DNA from: Pratylenchus scribneri
Taxonomy: Eukaryota; Nematoda; Chromadorea; Rhabditida; Pratylenchidae
Assembly (NCBI GenBank): GCA_030063045.1
Contig: JAQSEB010000042.1
Location: forward strand, 2,666,001-2,730,000
DNA: 64,000 nucleotides
Reading direction: 5' to 3'
Below the pieces are notes generated by a model, which was given only the letters and a program-made list of their open reading frames with translations, was not told where the DNA came from and did no database searches. Numbering within the stretch: position 1 is the first letter of the stretch; each line of letters starts with the position of its first letter. Below are positions 24,907-36,912 of the stretch, piece after piece. The position numbers were made by a program, and so were the translations under genes.

Positions 24907-25484
24907 ATTAAATTGAATGAATTAATAATGAACATGAAAATTGATTGTGATTTGGATGAATATTTGTATAAAAGGGGAAATGGTTTCGGTGCATATTTGG
25001 GTCAAGTTGGCAGAATAAATGTGGAAGCGGGATTTTCGTTTGGATTGAAGGGGGATTTGTTTGCAAAAAAGGGCTGAAATAATTGTGGATTGAATGGACA
25101 ATGGGCGAGCGAGAATGGTTTAATGGGGATTGAGGAGGGAGAGGGGGATGGTTGCTTCTGCCAGCCGGGAGCTTCTCCTCTCCAAACCTCATCATCATCA
25201 TCCATCCAATCCATTCGTTCATCCACCTCCTTTCCCTCCCCCAATCAATCCACATTTCCCTCGCCAAACCAATAAACCGTAAATTGTGGCATTCGCTGTT
25301 TTGTAGAATAATAATCCGGATCCTCTCACTCCCTCCTCCGATTGCAATTTTCGGCCAATTAATTTCCCCAGCAGAGGCAAAATAATGAGAATAATAAACA
25401 GGCAAAAGTCAGTGTTCATTTTCCTCAAAGCATACTTCACCAATTCCGAATGATTTCAATGTTCATTTCATTCAAAATTGGCCA
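24907..25484. other. intergenic stretch before the peroxidase gene
   Basis: Nearly 600 bp with no supported gene. It contains C/T-rich simple sequence (catcatcatcatccatcc near 25190). It probably includes the peroxidase promoter, but no TATA box or other site stands out. Confidence 0.4.
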
Positions 25485-28400
25485 ATGATTTGTTGCCAAA
25501 TTTTCCTTCCTTTCCTCCTTTTTTTCATTCAACCAATTTTGGCCGATTCAAAGGGTCGCCGCCCTTTACATTCCGAAGATTTCGACAATAATGGTGAAGG
25601 CAGAAAATGTAAGGAAAATGGGGGAAATTGTCCAAAAATGGAAGATTTATTCAGCATTAAAAGAATTGGAATTCGCTTTAGGCGAAGTTGACCGGCTATT
25701 CAACCAAAGTGAGGATCAGTTAATTCATTTGAATTCCCCACTTGATCCACTTGCATCCGCTCGTCAACTTTGGGCTGAACATACTCGTTCATATTCGGTC
25801 CAGCATTTTTTATTTATTTTCCTCCAAAATATTCCATTCAGAAAGCTAGAGAACGGTCTTATGGAGCCCATGTGGGATTGGCCATAACAAAAAGATTGAA
25901 TAGGTGTTTGGGGAATTTGGCTGATGAATTTATTGGGATTTAATTGTCAAAGGGGAATATCGGCATCCAGCGTGGAGGCATTCAAAGCCATCCAAAAAGT
26001 TTGCCCAAGTTCCAAGGAAGGTGGAAATGGGGCTGGACAAGAATGTGGCCAACATCAACAGGGAGGAGCATATCGACGAATTGATGGACGATGCAATAAT
26101 CCACAAAGGCCAGAATGGGGCGCAATGGTCAATTCCCCAAATCCAATCCCACCTTTATTCACTATTTAATCCGTTTTTAGTTTTCCCCTTTCCAACGTTT
26201 ATTGCCCGCCGAATATGCCGATGGTCTATTTCTTCTCAAAAACATATTGAAATTTCCCCAAATTCAAGGTATTTCCGAGCCACGTCGTTCTTCGGCCCCT
26301 TCCCCCTCTTCCCGTGCTCCGGCACTTCCAAATGCCCGTCTTCTCTCCAATCTTCTTTTTCGTGAACCTCCTCGTCCCCATCCCTCCCAAATGCCGGCCA
26401 CATCCTTTGTGGCCCATTGGGCTGCCCTTGTCCATCTCGATTTAGTCCATATTGGCAGTGCCCAATTGAGGGTCGAAAATGGAGGTGGCAAAAGGGTCTT
26501 TGGGAAGAAAAGGAATACAAATTTAGATGGGCCAAATCCATTGCCATGTTGCGCAATGGAAAATTCATTTGGTCCACCGGGAGCTGGACGGCCTGGCCAT
26601 CCGGAATGTTTCCCAATTTTGGTCAGCAGCGATGACCCAAAATTCCGAGGATTGGTTTGAATTTAAAAGAAGACAATGAATTAATCATTTTAAAGGTAAA
26701 TTGCATGGATTATGCGCGCACTTTGCCCGCCCCAAGGACATTAAATTGCTCTTTGGGGCCAAGGGAACAGGCCAATCAAGTGAAATCATCATTCATTTAA
26801 ATATAATTTATCCCAATTCAATCAAAAGGCAACCAGCTTTTTGGATGCCTCATTCCTCTATGGGAGTACGGATGAACGGAATCGCCGACTTCGTTCATTC
26901 CGTGATGGCAAATTGATGGCCAGCCGTGAAAATGGGCCAAATTCGATGGCCCGTCAATTGCCACCCACCTTGGAAATGTTGGCCAGGGGGAAGGGCGCCA
27001 CTGGCTGGGGCCAATGTGCGAATGGTGCCACCGGAACATGTTTCGGCGGGGGCAGTGGTTGGCCAAAAGAATGAATTAAAATTAAATTCCCAATTTAAAG
27101 TCCAAGTCAATTTCCTGCCTTCATTGACCGCCTTGGACACCCTTTTCCTTCGCCAGCACAATTTAGTGGCATCCAAATTGATGGTTGGCACAAATTTTGG
27201 CCATTCAATTCCTTCCATTTTTCAGTCAATCAACAGAGAATGGTCCGATGAGCAACTTTTCCAGGAAGCCAGACGAATTGTTATAGCCCAATTCCAGCTG
27301 ATCACTTTTGAAGAATGGCTTCCATTGGTGATTGGCAGGGAACAATGGCATCGAGCAAGGCTGGACCCAATGGCGGGGAGCAGGGGCGAAGGGGAAACAC
27401 CCGAAGATGATTATTCCCTGGAGGAGGATCCAAGCACGGTGGAATTCATTTGAATTCAATCAAAATAAATGCCATTTAAAGTTGAATGAATTTGCCGTTG
27501 CCGTTGGATTATTCTTCCTCACAATGTTGGAAGGCCGATTTGCGCATTTGGATCCGAATGGAATTCGTTCAATGGAAAGGCCTTTGAGCGATTTGATGTA
27601 TGAAGTATGCATATTATTTATTTATTTGGAATTAATTAAAATTAAAATGGATTCATTCAGCCAAGTGCCCTAATGTTCGATCATCGAATGGACGGAGTAT
27701 TTAGGCCAGCATATTTCCCCATCATTTTTTGAACATTTTTCCATTTTCAGATTCCTTCTTCATCAGCCCATCCAGCCACCCGGCCTTCATATTTCATCAG
27801 AATTGCGCGACCGTTTCCTTCGCCAAAATGGACCAAATGGTTTGGATTTGGCCGCATTGATCCTCCAAATGGGAAGGGACCATGGAATTGCCGGATACAC
27901 TCGATGGAGGGAATTCTGTGGGGGTACGCCCATCGATTCATGGGATGATTTGGCCGAAGTGGTGGTCGATCCACGGCGAATATTGCCGGTCCTTTCTCGA
28001 CATTTTCGACGGCCTCAAGATGTGGATTTGTTCATTTTGGGTTTAGCCGAAAAGCCACTGAAGGGGGCAATGTTGGGGCCAACATTCATTTGCCTTTTGG
28101 CCCATCAATTCCAGAAGGTGATGAAAATAGGAGATTTACATTCTTTTTTGTGCAGACAAAGAAGGGGGACCATTTTTGGGTTGGCCACCGAATGCAGGCA
28201 TTCGCATTTTCGGACCAACAATTGGCGGAATTGAGGAAAACAACATTGGCTCAAATAATTTGTGCCAACACTGATTTGGACCAAATTCAACCAAAACCAT
28301 TCCAATCCGCCGATCAATTCGAGTTTATTTTTGGGGGTGAATTTGGCCACAATTTTGTGGATTTTAAGCAATTTCCCAATTCCTTGCAATTCAACATTGA

Positions 28401-31400
28401 TGGATGGGCCAAATTGGAATGAAGCATGGAAAGATGCAGAGCCACAAATTCAAATGCCATTTTCAATGAAAACAGTACAAAAAGCAGTGGAATTGGGGCT
28501 GGAAAGGATGCTGGAAAAGAGGAAAAGGGAGTCGGATAATTTTGCAAAAAGTGTGTGGATGGAAGGGGGATTTGGGGGATTAAAAAGGATTTGAGGATTG
28601 GCCGATGGAATTGAGTCGACCAAATTGGGTGGCGATGCATTTTATGCATATTCCCAAATGATGAGGCCAAAAAGGGAGGCATTGGCCATGGGCGAGATGG
28701 GCCATGTTCTGCTGGAGGCCACCAAAATGTTAATGAAAAGGTGAATTCAAATGTATGGGAAATGAATGAATGAATAAATGAAGGGATTCGAAATTGGCAT
28801 TGGATGATGAAAATGGAATAGAGGAAGATGGGATGAAGATGGACACAGGCAAATTAGCAAATTTGTTGCCCCAATTGGACATTGGAAGGTGAAATGCATA
28901 AAATGGAATGCTCAATCCAATCTTGTTTACAGTATTCTGGGCAATATTCAACCAATCCTCAATTCCATCACCCACCATGGCTCCATTGAGGAATGCCTTC
29001 CTCGGGACCAACCTTGCGACCATACAACCCCATATAGGTAATCCATCCTAATATTATTCCCCTAATATGTTTAAAAGAACATTCACCGGTTGGTGCAACA
29101 ATCTTCGATTCCCTCATTACGGCAGTTCATTCACCACTCTCCGTCATTTACTCCCTCCATTGTATGAGGATGGAGTGGATTCGCCCCGATCCAAAGGGAT
29201 CAACGGAAAGCCATTGCCATCTGCCCGACTGGTTTCAAATGCAATTCATTTGGATGGCCCCGAAGAACATGCCAAATTCACTCATATGGTTTAATCGCTA
29301 TTCCCATTCTATCAACCCATTCCCATTCATTCGTAGGTAATGCAATTTGGCCAAATCCTCGACCATGAATTGACCCATTCCCCGGTTGAACGTGGCCCAA
29401 ACCAGGCTAGTGCCCTCTTCCCCTATTTATTTATCATTTTATTTTTAAGCGTCCTTTGAATTGCACCAGTTGTGATTCGCCGTTGACCCTTTCCGAGAAT
29501 TGCATGCCTTTGCCTATTCCCGATGGGGATCCATTCTTCCCAAAGCATTAATTCCATCCCCAAAATTCATTCAATTGAATATTTCACCACAGATTCATGG
29601 AAAATGGCGAACCCCGTTGCCTTCCATTTGTTCGTTCCATCATTGGCCAATTGGTCCATCACAATTAATATTCCTATTTAATTTAATTTTGTGCAGAATC
29701 TCGGATATCGAAATCAGCTGAACCAGTTGACCTCATTCATTGATGCCTCCGTCATTTATGGGTCAACCCATTGTGAAGCAATGCTCCTTCGCACTTTTCA
29801 AGGGGGCCGCCTCAATTCCACAAATTTGGGTCGAATAAATCCGTTGGAAATATAAATTAGGGGAAAAACAATGAAAATCCAAATTCCAGAGAGGCATTGC
29901 CCCAAGGGAATCAGGAACAAGATTGTCGGGTATAATCATTCATTTGGGAAATTGGCTTATCAAATTAATTTTAGGGAGAGGTTTGATCCCCAAAAATTGC
30001 TTCTAATTTTTTGCGAAATTGTCAGCCAAAATTTCCCTGCTTTGTGGCAGGCGATGAAAGAAATTCGCATCAGCCGGCATTGACCGCATTGCACAATGTG
30101 TTCCTTCGGGAACATAATCGAATTGCAAGACAATTGCAGGTGCGAAAATATATTTACTTGAATTGATGTTCCTTCATTCATTCAGACATTCAATCCGCAT
30201 TGGGATGACGAGAAAATATTCCAGGAAAGTCGTCGAATTATTGGTGCCATTTTCCAGCACATCATTTATAGGCAATATTTATTAATATACAAGAACTGGT
30301 TTGATTAAAATGTTTCAAATCAACTTTTGGGAATGAAACAAGTAGACACGCTTATTATACAATTTAAATTTAGACTTTTATAAGAACAATAATTTAGACA
30401 ATACACAAATAACATATATTTGGGTCCTCATGACTCATGAGATTATCCCCCATTATATTTGGAATTGCACATTTAATATTCGTGTTTATGCGTGATTTTC
30501 CAAAATTGCAAAATTATGGAAAAGACATTGGGATGAATGAAAAGGGAATTGGTTTGAAGAGGAGGAGTACGGTATTTCTTGAAATGTGTTTTAGAACTTT
30601 TCCAAAATGAAGCAAAAAATCAGAATAAAGTAAAAATACAAAAATTAGAATAGAATACAAATTACAATCCCTTTCCGGAATGAAAAGTGCAATTACAATT
30701 ACAATCCCTTCCAGAATGAAAAGTGCAATTACAATTACAATTGCACTTTCCGGAAAGAAAAGTGCAATTTCAATTCCGGAAAGAAAAGTGCAATTACAAT
30801 TCCGGAAAGAAAAGTGCAATTACAATTCCGGAAAGAAAAGTGCAATTACAATTCCGGAAAGAAAAGTGCAATTACAATTCCGGAAAGAAAAGTGCAATTA
30901 CAATTCCGGAAAGAAAAGTGCAATTACAATTCCGGAAAGAAAAGTGCAATTACAATTCCGGAAAGAAAAGTGCAATTACAATTCCGGAAAGAAAAGTGCA
31001 ATTACAATTCCGGAAAGAAAAGTGCAATTACAATCCCTTTCCGGAAGAATAATTAAAAACATAAAAATCAACAGAATAGGGCAACATATTCAAATTAATA
31101 ATATAATAATATTCATTCATCCATTCATTTCTACAGGGAATATTTGCCAAAATTAATTGGCCAAAGAGAGGTGTGTGCCATCCTCATATGTATCCCTCCA
31201 TGCACTTTCAAATTCAGTTGGATCGGTCCAATTTGGTCCCACTCAATGCCGGCTATTTTTCTGGCTATGACCCAACCTGTGATGCATCAATTTCTCATCC
31301 TTTTGCCACTGCCGCATTCCGATTTGGCCACACTTTGATTCGACGCTTTTTCCCTCGACTGAGTCCATCAAATTTCAAAAATTTTTCAAATCCAGTGGAT

Positions 31401-33093
31401 TTGGTTGATAATTTCAATAATATGGAGGCAAAAAAAACATTAGAAAATAAATAATTAATGAATTTGAAGGCAATTTACGATGAAAATGGTGGAGGAATTG
31501 ACACAATTTTGATGGGTCTTGTCGGCTCCAGATCAATGGCCTTTGATCGGCACATCACCGACGCAGTTCGAAATCATCTTTTCGGGGCCAGGGGCTTAAC
31601 CCATTCCGGATTCGATTTGATTGCTTTGAACATTTTGCGGGCACGTGACCATGGAGTACAGCCATACAATGCCCTAAGGCAAAACAAAGGGAATCGGAGC
31701 GGGACGTTTTGTGGCGCGGCCGGTTTGTGGCGAAAGCTAATAGCTCAGCGCCTAATAAATGTTTTCGTATGTTTTTTATATCATTGAATAGAGCAAAAAA
31801 TTCTCTATCATCCCATATAAAAAACAAATTATAAAATATATTTTTGCATTTTTAAAAATTCAAAACCTTCAAAATTGACACCATTTTGCCCACTTTTATT
31901 CAATAGCTCATAACTTTCTTTATTTTGAATAATATAAAATGATTTTTATATCATTCGATAGATAATACATTGCTCTATCAAATGAATATAAAAACATTCC
32001 AAAACGGTTCAGATTAAGATGAGTTATAAAGCAAAAACTAGTTCGCCACAAACCGGCCCGCCACAAACCGTCGCATACCCAAAGGGAATAATGGGGAAAA
32101 ATTGAATGTTGCTATAGGGAATTTTGTGGCCTTCCCAGAATTAGGGCATGGGCCGATTTGGCCAACAGCATGGATCAACCAACAATTTTGGCACTTCAAA
32201 ATGTTTACGAAAGTCCGGACGATATTGACCTTTTCCCGGGGCTAATCTCCGAAAAGCCAATGCCCGGGGCATTGGTATAAAAAGGGAAAGAATTCCAAAA
32301 TATTCCTTGAATGCCAGATGCCCCCAACGATGGCTTGCTTAATTGCTGAACAATTTCAACGCCTTAAAAAATGTGATCGGTTCTATTACGAAAATGAATT
32401 GCCCGAAACGAGATTTAGTCCTGGTTAGAAAAAAAGAAATTCTCCCTTTTTTGTATATTTTCTTTAGAACAATTGATGGAAATAAGGAAAATCAAATTGG
32501 GCACACTTCTTTGCCAGGCAATAATCCAAATCCCAGCCCACAATCAATCCAATTCTCATTTTCTTCAGAATGTTCCTTCAATGGCCAAAATTCAGCCGGA
32601 TGTTTTCTCCATTCCCGACCAACTTTCGTTCGTATTCCTTCCAATTTTTCCATTCATTTCCCCCAAAAAGGAATTCCCAAATTCCCTGCGCCGATTTCCC
32701 TCGAATGAATTTGGCTCGTTGGATGGAAAGACGTTTGTTTTGGACCAAAATAATAAGCAAATTCCCCCAATTAGCTGTTTGCTTCATTGCTGGCTCTGAA
32801 GTGTCCAGAGGGGCAACAAAATTAAAAAGTCCTTGCGTGAAATGCACTTGTACTGCCGAAGGCCCAAAATGCAAAGTAATTTGGAATTAATTCATTGATT
32901 TCATTTCCATTCATTCATTTTAGGCAATTCGAGTGTTGAATTGTGATAATTTAATAAATAATTTTCTGCTCACTGACATTCAATCGGATATGGCATGCAT
33001 GGTTATTTGGGGGAGGGAATGGAATGGGAGGAATATTTATATTCATTTTTAAAGGTTCAATGTGGACAGCAATTGAAGGAGAGGGCAAAATAA
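25485..33093 (+). CDS. secreted tandem heme-peroxidase, first domain degenerate
   Basis: One gene, about 20 exons. It starts with a signal peptide ([20 protein letters not shown]) and a helical propeptide. Peroxidase domain 1 follows (about 26.0-28.4 kb: [64 protein letters not shown]). A 45-nt intron (28551-28595) removes an in-frame TGA and leads into domain 2 (about 29.0-32.7 kb: [65 protein letters not shown]). It ends in a Cys-rich module ([14 protein letters not shown] to VQCGQQLK) like the VWC domain of peroxidasin. Domain 2 keeps the distal Gln/His, Arg and proximal His; domain 1 has lost all of them. At least five introns need GC donors. Likely role: extracellular matrix or cuticle cross-linking, inferred. 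Confidence 0.85.
30660..31050 (+). repeat. 26-bp minisatellite, array 1 (about 11 copies)
   Basis: Eleven 26-bp units (30752-31034) of ggaaagaaaagtgcaattac followed by aattcc, almost identical to each other. Both ends carry variant caatccctttccgga. Just before the array gtgcaatt and aattgcac form an inverted pair. The array lies inside an 865-nt GC-AG intron (30272-31136) of the peroxidase gene. Long frames across it are artefacts of a stop-free unit. Confidence 0.9.
31695..32079. mobile_element. 385-bp TIR element inside a GC-AG intron
   Basis: Inverted arms: left 31703-31734 with cggtttgtggcgaa, right 32043-32074 with its complement and near-perfect match over about 32 bases (gtttgtggcg twice in each arm). 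Exact 10-bp duplications CAAAGGGAAT flank it (31685-31694, 32080-32089), fitting a Mutator-like element. The interior is A/T-rich and non-coding. Without it the host intron would be about 44 nt. Confidence 0.8.
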
Positions 33094-33300
33094 ATGAATG
33101 AATCGAAAATATTCTATAAAATTAATATTTTATTTTTATTTGTTTGAAAGAAATTATAAAAATGTGCAAAAATTTGACAGAAATTTGTGGTGGGAAATTG
33201 GCTAGTCGAATTAATTAAACAGAATAAATGGGAGAAAATATAAAAATTGGAAATTAAAATTAAAATACAACAGGTAAATTAGGAATTAATTTTGATGGCA

Positions 33301-34691
33301 TTAATCTTCCAATTCGAGTTCCTCATCGCCAAGGAGGCCTTCCCTCTCGTCGGATACAATTTGAGTTGAATTTGAATTAATTCGGGCATAATAATAAACT
33401 TGGCCAATCATAACTGTGTCGAAAAAGCAACATCCAAGGGAGCCGGCCAGCCAAGGCAAATGACGGAGAAGATAGACCCAACCGGTGGATTCGAGCAGAA
33501 CAGAGAGACTGAAAATGAAATGGACTAATTAAATGGGCGAATAAATTATGTTTTAATATCCCAAAAAAAATATTATTGAATTTTTTATATTTTTTGGCGG
33601 ATTAACTGACCCATAAGTGAGATTGGCCACAACAATTATATAAAACATGGCCAGTGACAATCCTTCACACGATTTTCGGTAATAATTGCGCAAAAGTTGT
33701 GGAATTCGACCAGCAAAATAGCAAAATGCGGCAATTGTCCCAATCGCATAGCCAAGCTGAAAATTGGGAAATTAATTTTTAAAATGGAAATTTAAATAAT
33801 AAATGCCAAAACTAACCACATCAGTGTAACTTTCGAAAATTGGCGGAAATTTAAGTGAATCAGTTCCATTTTGGGATTGTAAAATGATCAAACTGAAATT
33901 GAGAATAAATTAAAATTCAATTTTGATGATTTTGAATGGAATACCTTCTTCCCGGAGGAGTTGTATTTGTTTGAATGGTCGAACCATCGGATGTGAATGC
34001 AGAAAACCCAATGAATCCGAACAAAAAGACGGGAACAACAATTGAAGAACCGGCCAAAATATTTTCTGCAAAAATTTAAAATGATTAAATAAAAAAATAT
34101 GGAATTATTACGTCTTCCAGTGATTGAATAAATTCTAGTGTAATAAATGAATTGGCTGACCAATACAGCGTCCTGCAGAATATAATAGACGCCAATCCAT
34201 TCTAAAAAAATAAATTTATTTATTTTTATTTAAAAATTACGTTGAAGTGGTTGTTGAAGAGTGAGAAATGCACCAACCAAATTGCATGTATCGCCGATTA
34301 GCCTAATAAATTTATTAACTAGAGATTTTTACTGTTAAAATTTACCAGAACATGAGGAAGAATATGGAAAGTCCTTCGCATCTTTTTTGTTTGTAATTCT
34401 CGTAGAGTTGAGGCAAAAGTGGAATAAGCCAAAGAATGAGCGAGACCAGTCCAATTGCAAATCCCATCGCCTTGGTTGGTGTGTCCACACAATCCCCGAA
34501 AATCTTAAAATAAATTGTAATTATTTTATTTTAATTAAATTTTGTGAAACATTTAATATCCATTGTGTTCCGTTCGGACAAAAAGTGCCATTCCCGTATT
34601 GATTTGGAGCAGGCAAATGTACATTCCGGACCATCGCAACAATCTTTTGAGCTTTTTCTACACTCAAAAGTGGCCAATATCGGTGAATCAT
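33301..34691 (-). CDS. laat-1: lysosomal cationic amino acid transporter LAAT-1 (PQ-loop)
   Basis: PQ-loop transporter that exports Lys and Arg from lysosomes (PQLC2/SLC66A1 in mammals). The first exon gives GTFCPNGTQWILN, the family's lumenal start. The next gives AMGFAIGLVSLILWLIPLLP with the first PQ motif (PLLPQLYENY) and EGLSIFFFLMFWLIGDTCNL. The second PQ motif is FAGRIPQLLRNYYRKSCEGL. Seven hydrophobic segments can be counted. The tail is acidic (EREGLLGDEELELED) and contains an LL that could act as a lysosomal sorting signal. Stop 33301-33303; start ATG 34689-34691. It is divergent from the MARVEL gene A, 379 bp away. Confidence 0.9.
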
Positions 34692-35070
34692 TTGAAAAAT
34701 ATGCTCATTTCATTGCATTTGCTCCTTGAAATAAATATAAAATTTTTATTTTTTTTTTAATAATTTTTTGTTCTTTAACTGTCTGGTCTATACTCTTTCA
34801 TCTTTCACCCAATTGACGTCATTAAATCCCAAATTGTGCATTTCGCCAAAAAATATTCAAAATTGATATTGATTCTTTAATTACCGTATACAAAGGAGTA
34901 TTTAGAAGAATTCTCTCAATCAAAACATTTTCTTATCAACAATAAACATTCATAGTTGGATGGGCTTTCTTATCAATGTATTCCACATTATTTGATTATT
35001 GGCTCATTCAGTCTCAGAATTATTCGATACTAACCAGAAAAACAATTATAAATTAAATACCTAAACCAAA

Positions 35071-35701
35071 ATGCAATTTAATGTCGAACGGTTCAGAAAT
35101 TTCCCCGAATTATTCAAATTTACTTCTCTGGTAAGACTTATGGTATTATAAAATCAAATTGTGGTCCTCCACCCACAGATTACCACAATTCTTTTAATGT
35201 TATCTCTGGCCGCCGCAAATGAACAGCCTCCGGGAACAAGTTTGGAATGGAATGGGAGAATTTTGTAAAAAATAAATTTAATAGCTTTTGTTTGGATAAC
35301 GGCCATTTTGGCAATCATAATTGAATCACTTTTCATCATGGCCATTGGACTTGAATTGGAACATTCCCTTTTTCCTCCTCATACTTTCGTAAATTGGGCC
35401 CTTGCTGAATGCATTTTCTCCGCCCTTTTTTCCATAAACTTTTTCATCTCCGTTTGGCTTTGCATCAATGCCAAAAATTTTAGTGACAGTCGAACGGCAT
35501 ATTCACTGGCAGCGGTTATTATTTAAATTGTACAAAAGGACTATTTTATTTTTGTGAATTCAGACTTTTTGTTTGGCAAATTTTGTGCAGCACACGATGA
35601 ATATTATTTTACAAATTCGTTTATGGATTCATGACCAAAGAAAGGCAATGCATGTGATTGACCCTCAGGGCATTGGAAACCCCTCTTACGGTGGCCCATA
35701 A
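35071..35701 (+). CDS. four-span MARVEL-type membrane protein A
   Basis: Exon 1 (35071-35130) encodes FRNFPELFKFTSL, then TM1 ITTILLMLSLAAANEQPP. A 45-nt intron is needed to join GT to FVWITAILAIIIESLFIMA (TM2). TM3 is WALAECIFSALFSINFFISV. After a further intron TM4 and a cytosolic tail follow (ATFCLANFVQHTMNI, then a basic stretch ending NPSYGGP). Short cytosolic ends and four spans fit a MARVEL-domain protein. Its exon plan and spacing match MARVEL gene B at 40.7 kb, although the sequences are diverged. The stop lies 66 bp from the TRMT10 stop. Confidence 0.65.
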
Positions 35702-35767
35702 AAAAGGAGGAGAAAATGATATTTTTATTGATATTAATTTAATTAATTTGGAGTAAATAAAAATATT

Positions 35768-36750
35768 TTATAAATCAATTGATTCATTTTGGCCTTCATC
35801 ATCAATTCCCTTTAATTCAATTCCTTTTCTTTTTGGAATAACTTCTAAAAATGCTTTTTCCCAATTTGAATCCTGCGAAAAACGGACAATAATTTCGAAT
35901 ACTTGGTTGATAGTTAGGACCTAAATTTGATGAAAATATTATTCAAATTTATTTTATTATTTTACTTTTCGACCACTCAATCGAAAGAATGAATCAATCG
36001 GGAGCCGGGCATGGCCAAATCCATTTGTTTTTGCCTTCTCCAAACAAATTCCCTTATGATGATTGTGGTCAAGCAATCCACCAATTACATACACTAAAAT
36101 TAACCACAAATTAAATGAATTAATGAATATATTTAATTACCTTTATTTTCGTCCAATTTCTCCAAAATATTTTCGGAATCAGCCGTCAAATAGCAGATTT
36201 CTTCTGCATTCCACAATTCCTTCAATGATTCTGTCTTGATGTTCGCATCCCAATGACTGTAACTGGGAATGGAATCAAAAATCTGCCAAAAAAATGCATT
36301 CCTCTTTTTAAATAAATTTTAATTCACTTCTTTTGCCTTTCCATCAAAATTGACAATATAAAATTGAAGTGGATTTGTGGCCCTTCGATTCGCCGAATAA
36401 GAATAGGCCAATTGGGATATTGTCTTCTTCACTGTTTTCTCATCCATCAACTTTTAATTAATTGATTTAATTAATTAAATTTTAATTAATTTTACCTCAT
36501 CAAATGCCATATCAATTGCCACTCTAATTTGACATTTTGATTCGCTCATTAAATTTAATTGAATTTTTGTTCGATTTCCTCCATTTTTCTGCTTTTTTTC
36601 TTTTCGTTTTTCCCTTTCCACTTTTCTTTTTTCCATTCGATTTATCAACAATTTTTCTCTTCGTTTTTGCTTCTTAATTTGATTTTTTGACATTGTTGGC
36701 TGATTTTTTGCATCATTTTCTTCAAGTATTTGTTCATCATTATTTTCCAT
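35768..36750 (-). CDS. TRMT10A: tRNA (guanine-9-N1) methyltransferase TRM10 type
   Basis: TRM10 enzymes methylate N1 of guanine 9 in tRNA with S-adenosylmethionine through a SPOUT fold. The N-terminus is a highly basic coiled region ([14 protein letters not shown]). Then come [39 protein letters not shown] (the conserved GGLvDHN-h-kg cofactor loop), GHARLPI and [16 protein letters not shown], ending with [14 protein letters not shown]. All family blocks are present over five exons. The gene begins 162 bp after the ELAC2 stop on the same strand. Nuclear/cytosolic type is more likely than the mitochondrial TRMT10C. Confidence 0.9.
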
Positions 36751-36912
36751 CTTAAATAATAATAAAAATTGTTTAAATTATTTTGCAAAATTAGTAAATA
36801 TTAAAAATATTAATTAAATAAATATTATATAAAGAATTATGTTCATTAAAATATAAAAAATTTATTGAAAATAAAAACAACAAAAAAAAAAACAAAAAAA
36901 ACAAATAAAAAA

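Noticed and set aside
25991..26100. Apparent frameshift in an A5 run early in the peroxidase gene
   Set aside because: A second frame looked protein-like, but the original frame continues into [17 protein letters not shown] and the next exon [15 protein letters not shown], which match the family. No frameshift is needed.
28592..28594. TGA taken as the end of a separate first peroxidase gene
   Set aside because: A normal 45-nt intron removes it and joins a clear propeptide and second domain in phase.
30680..31156. 158-codon frame over the 26-bp minisatellite
   Set aside because: Three frames cycle through the same stop-free repeat; it lies within a peroxidase intron.
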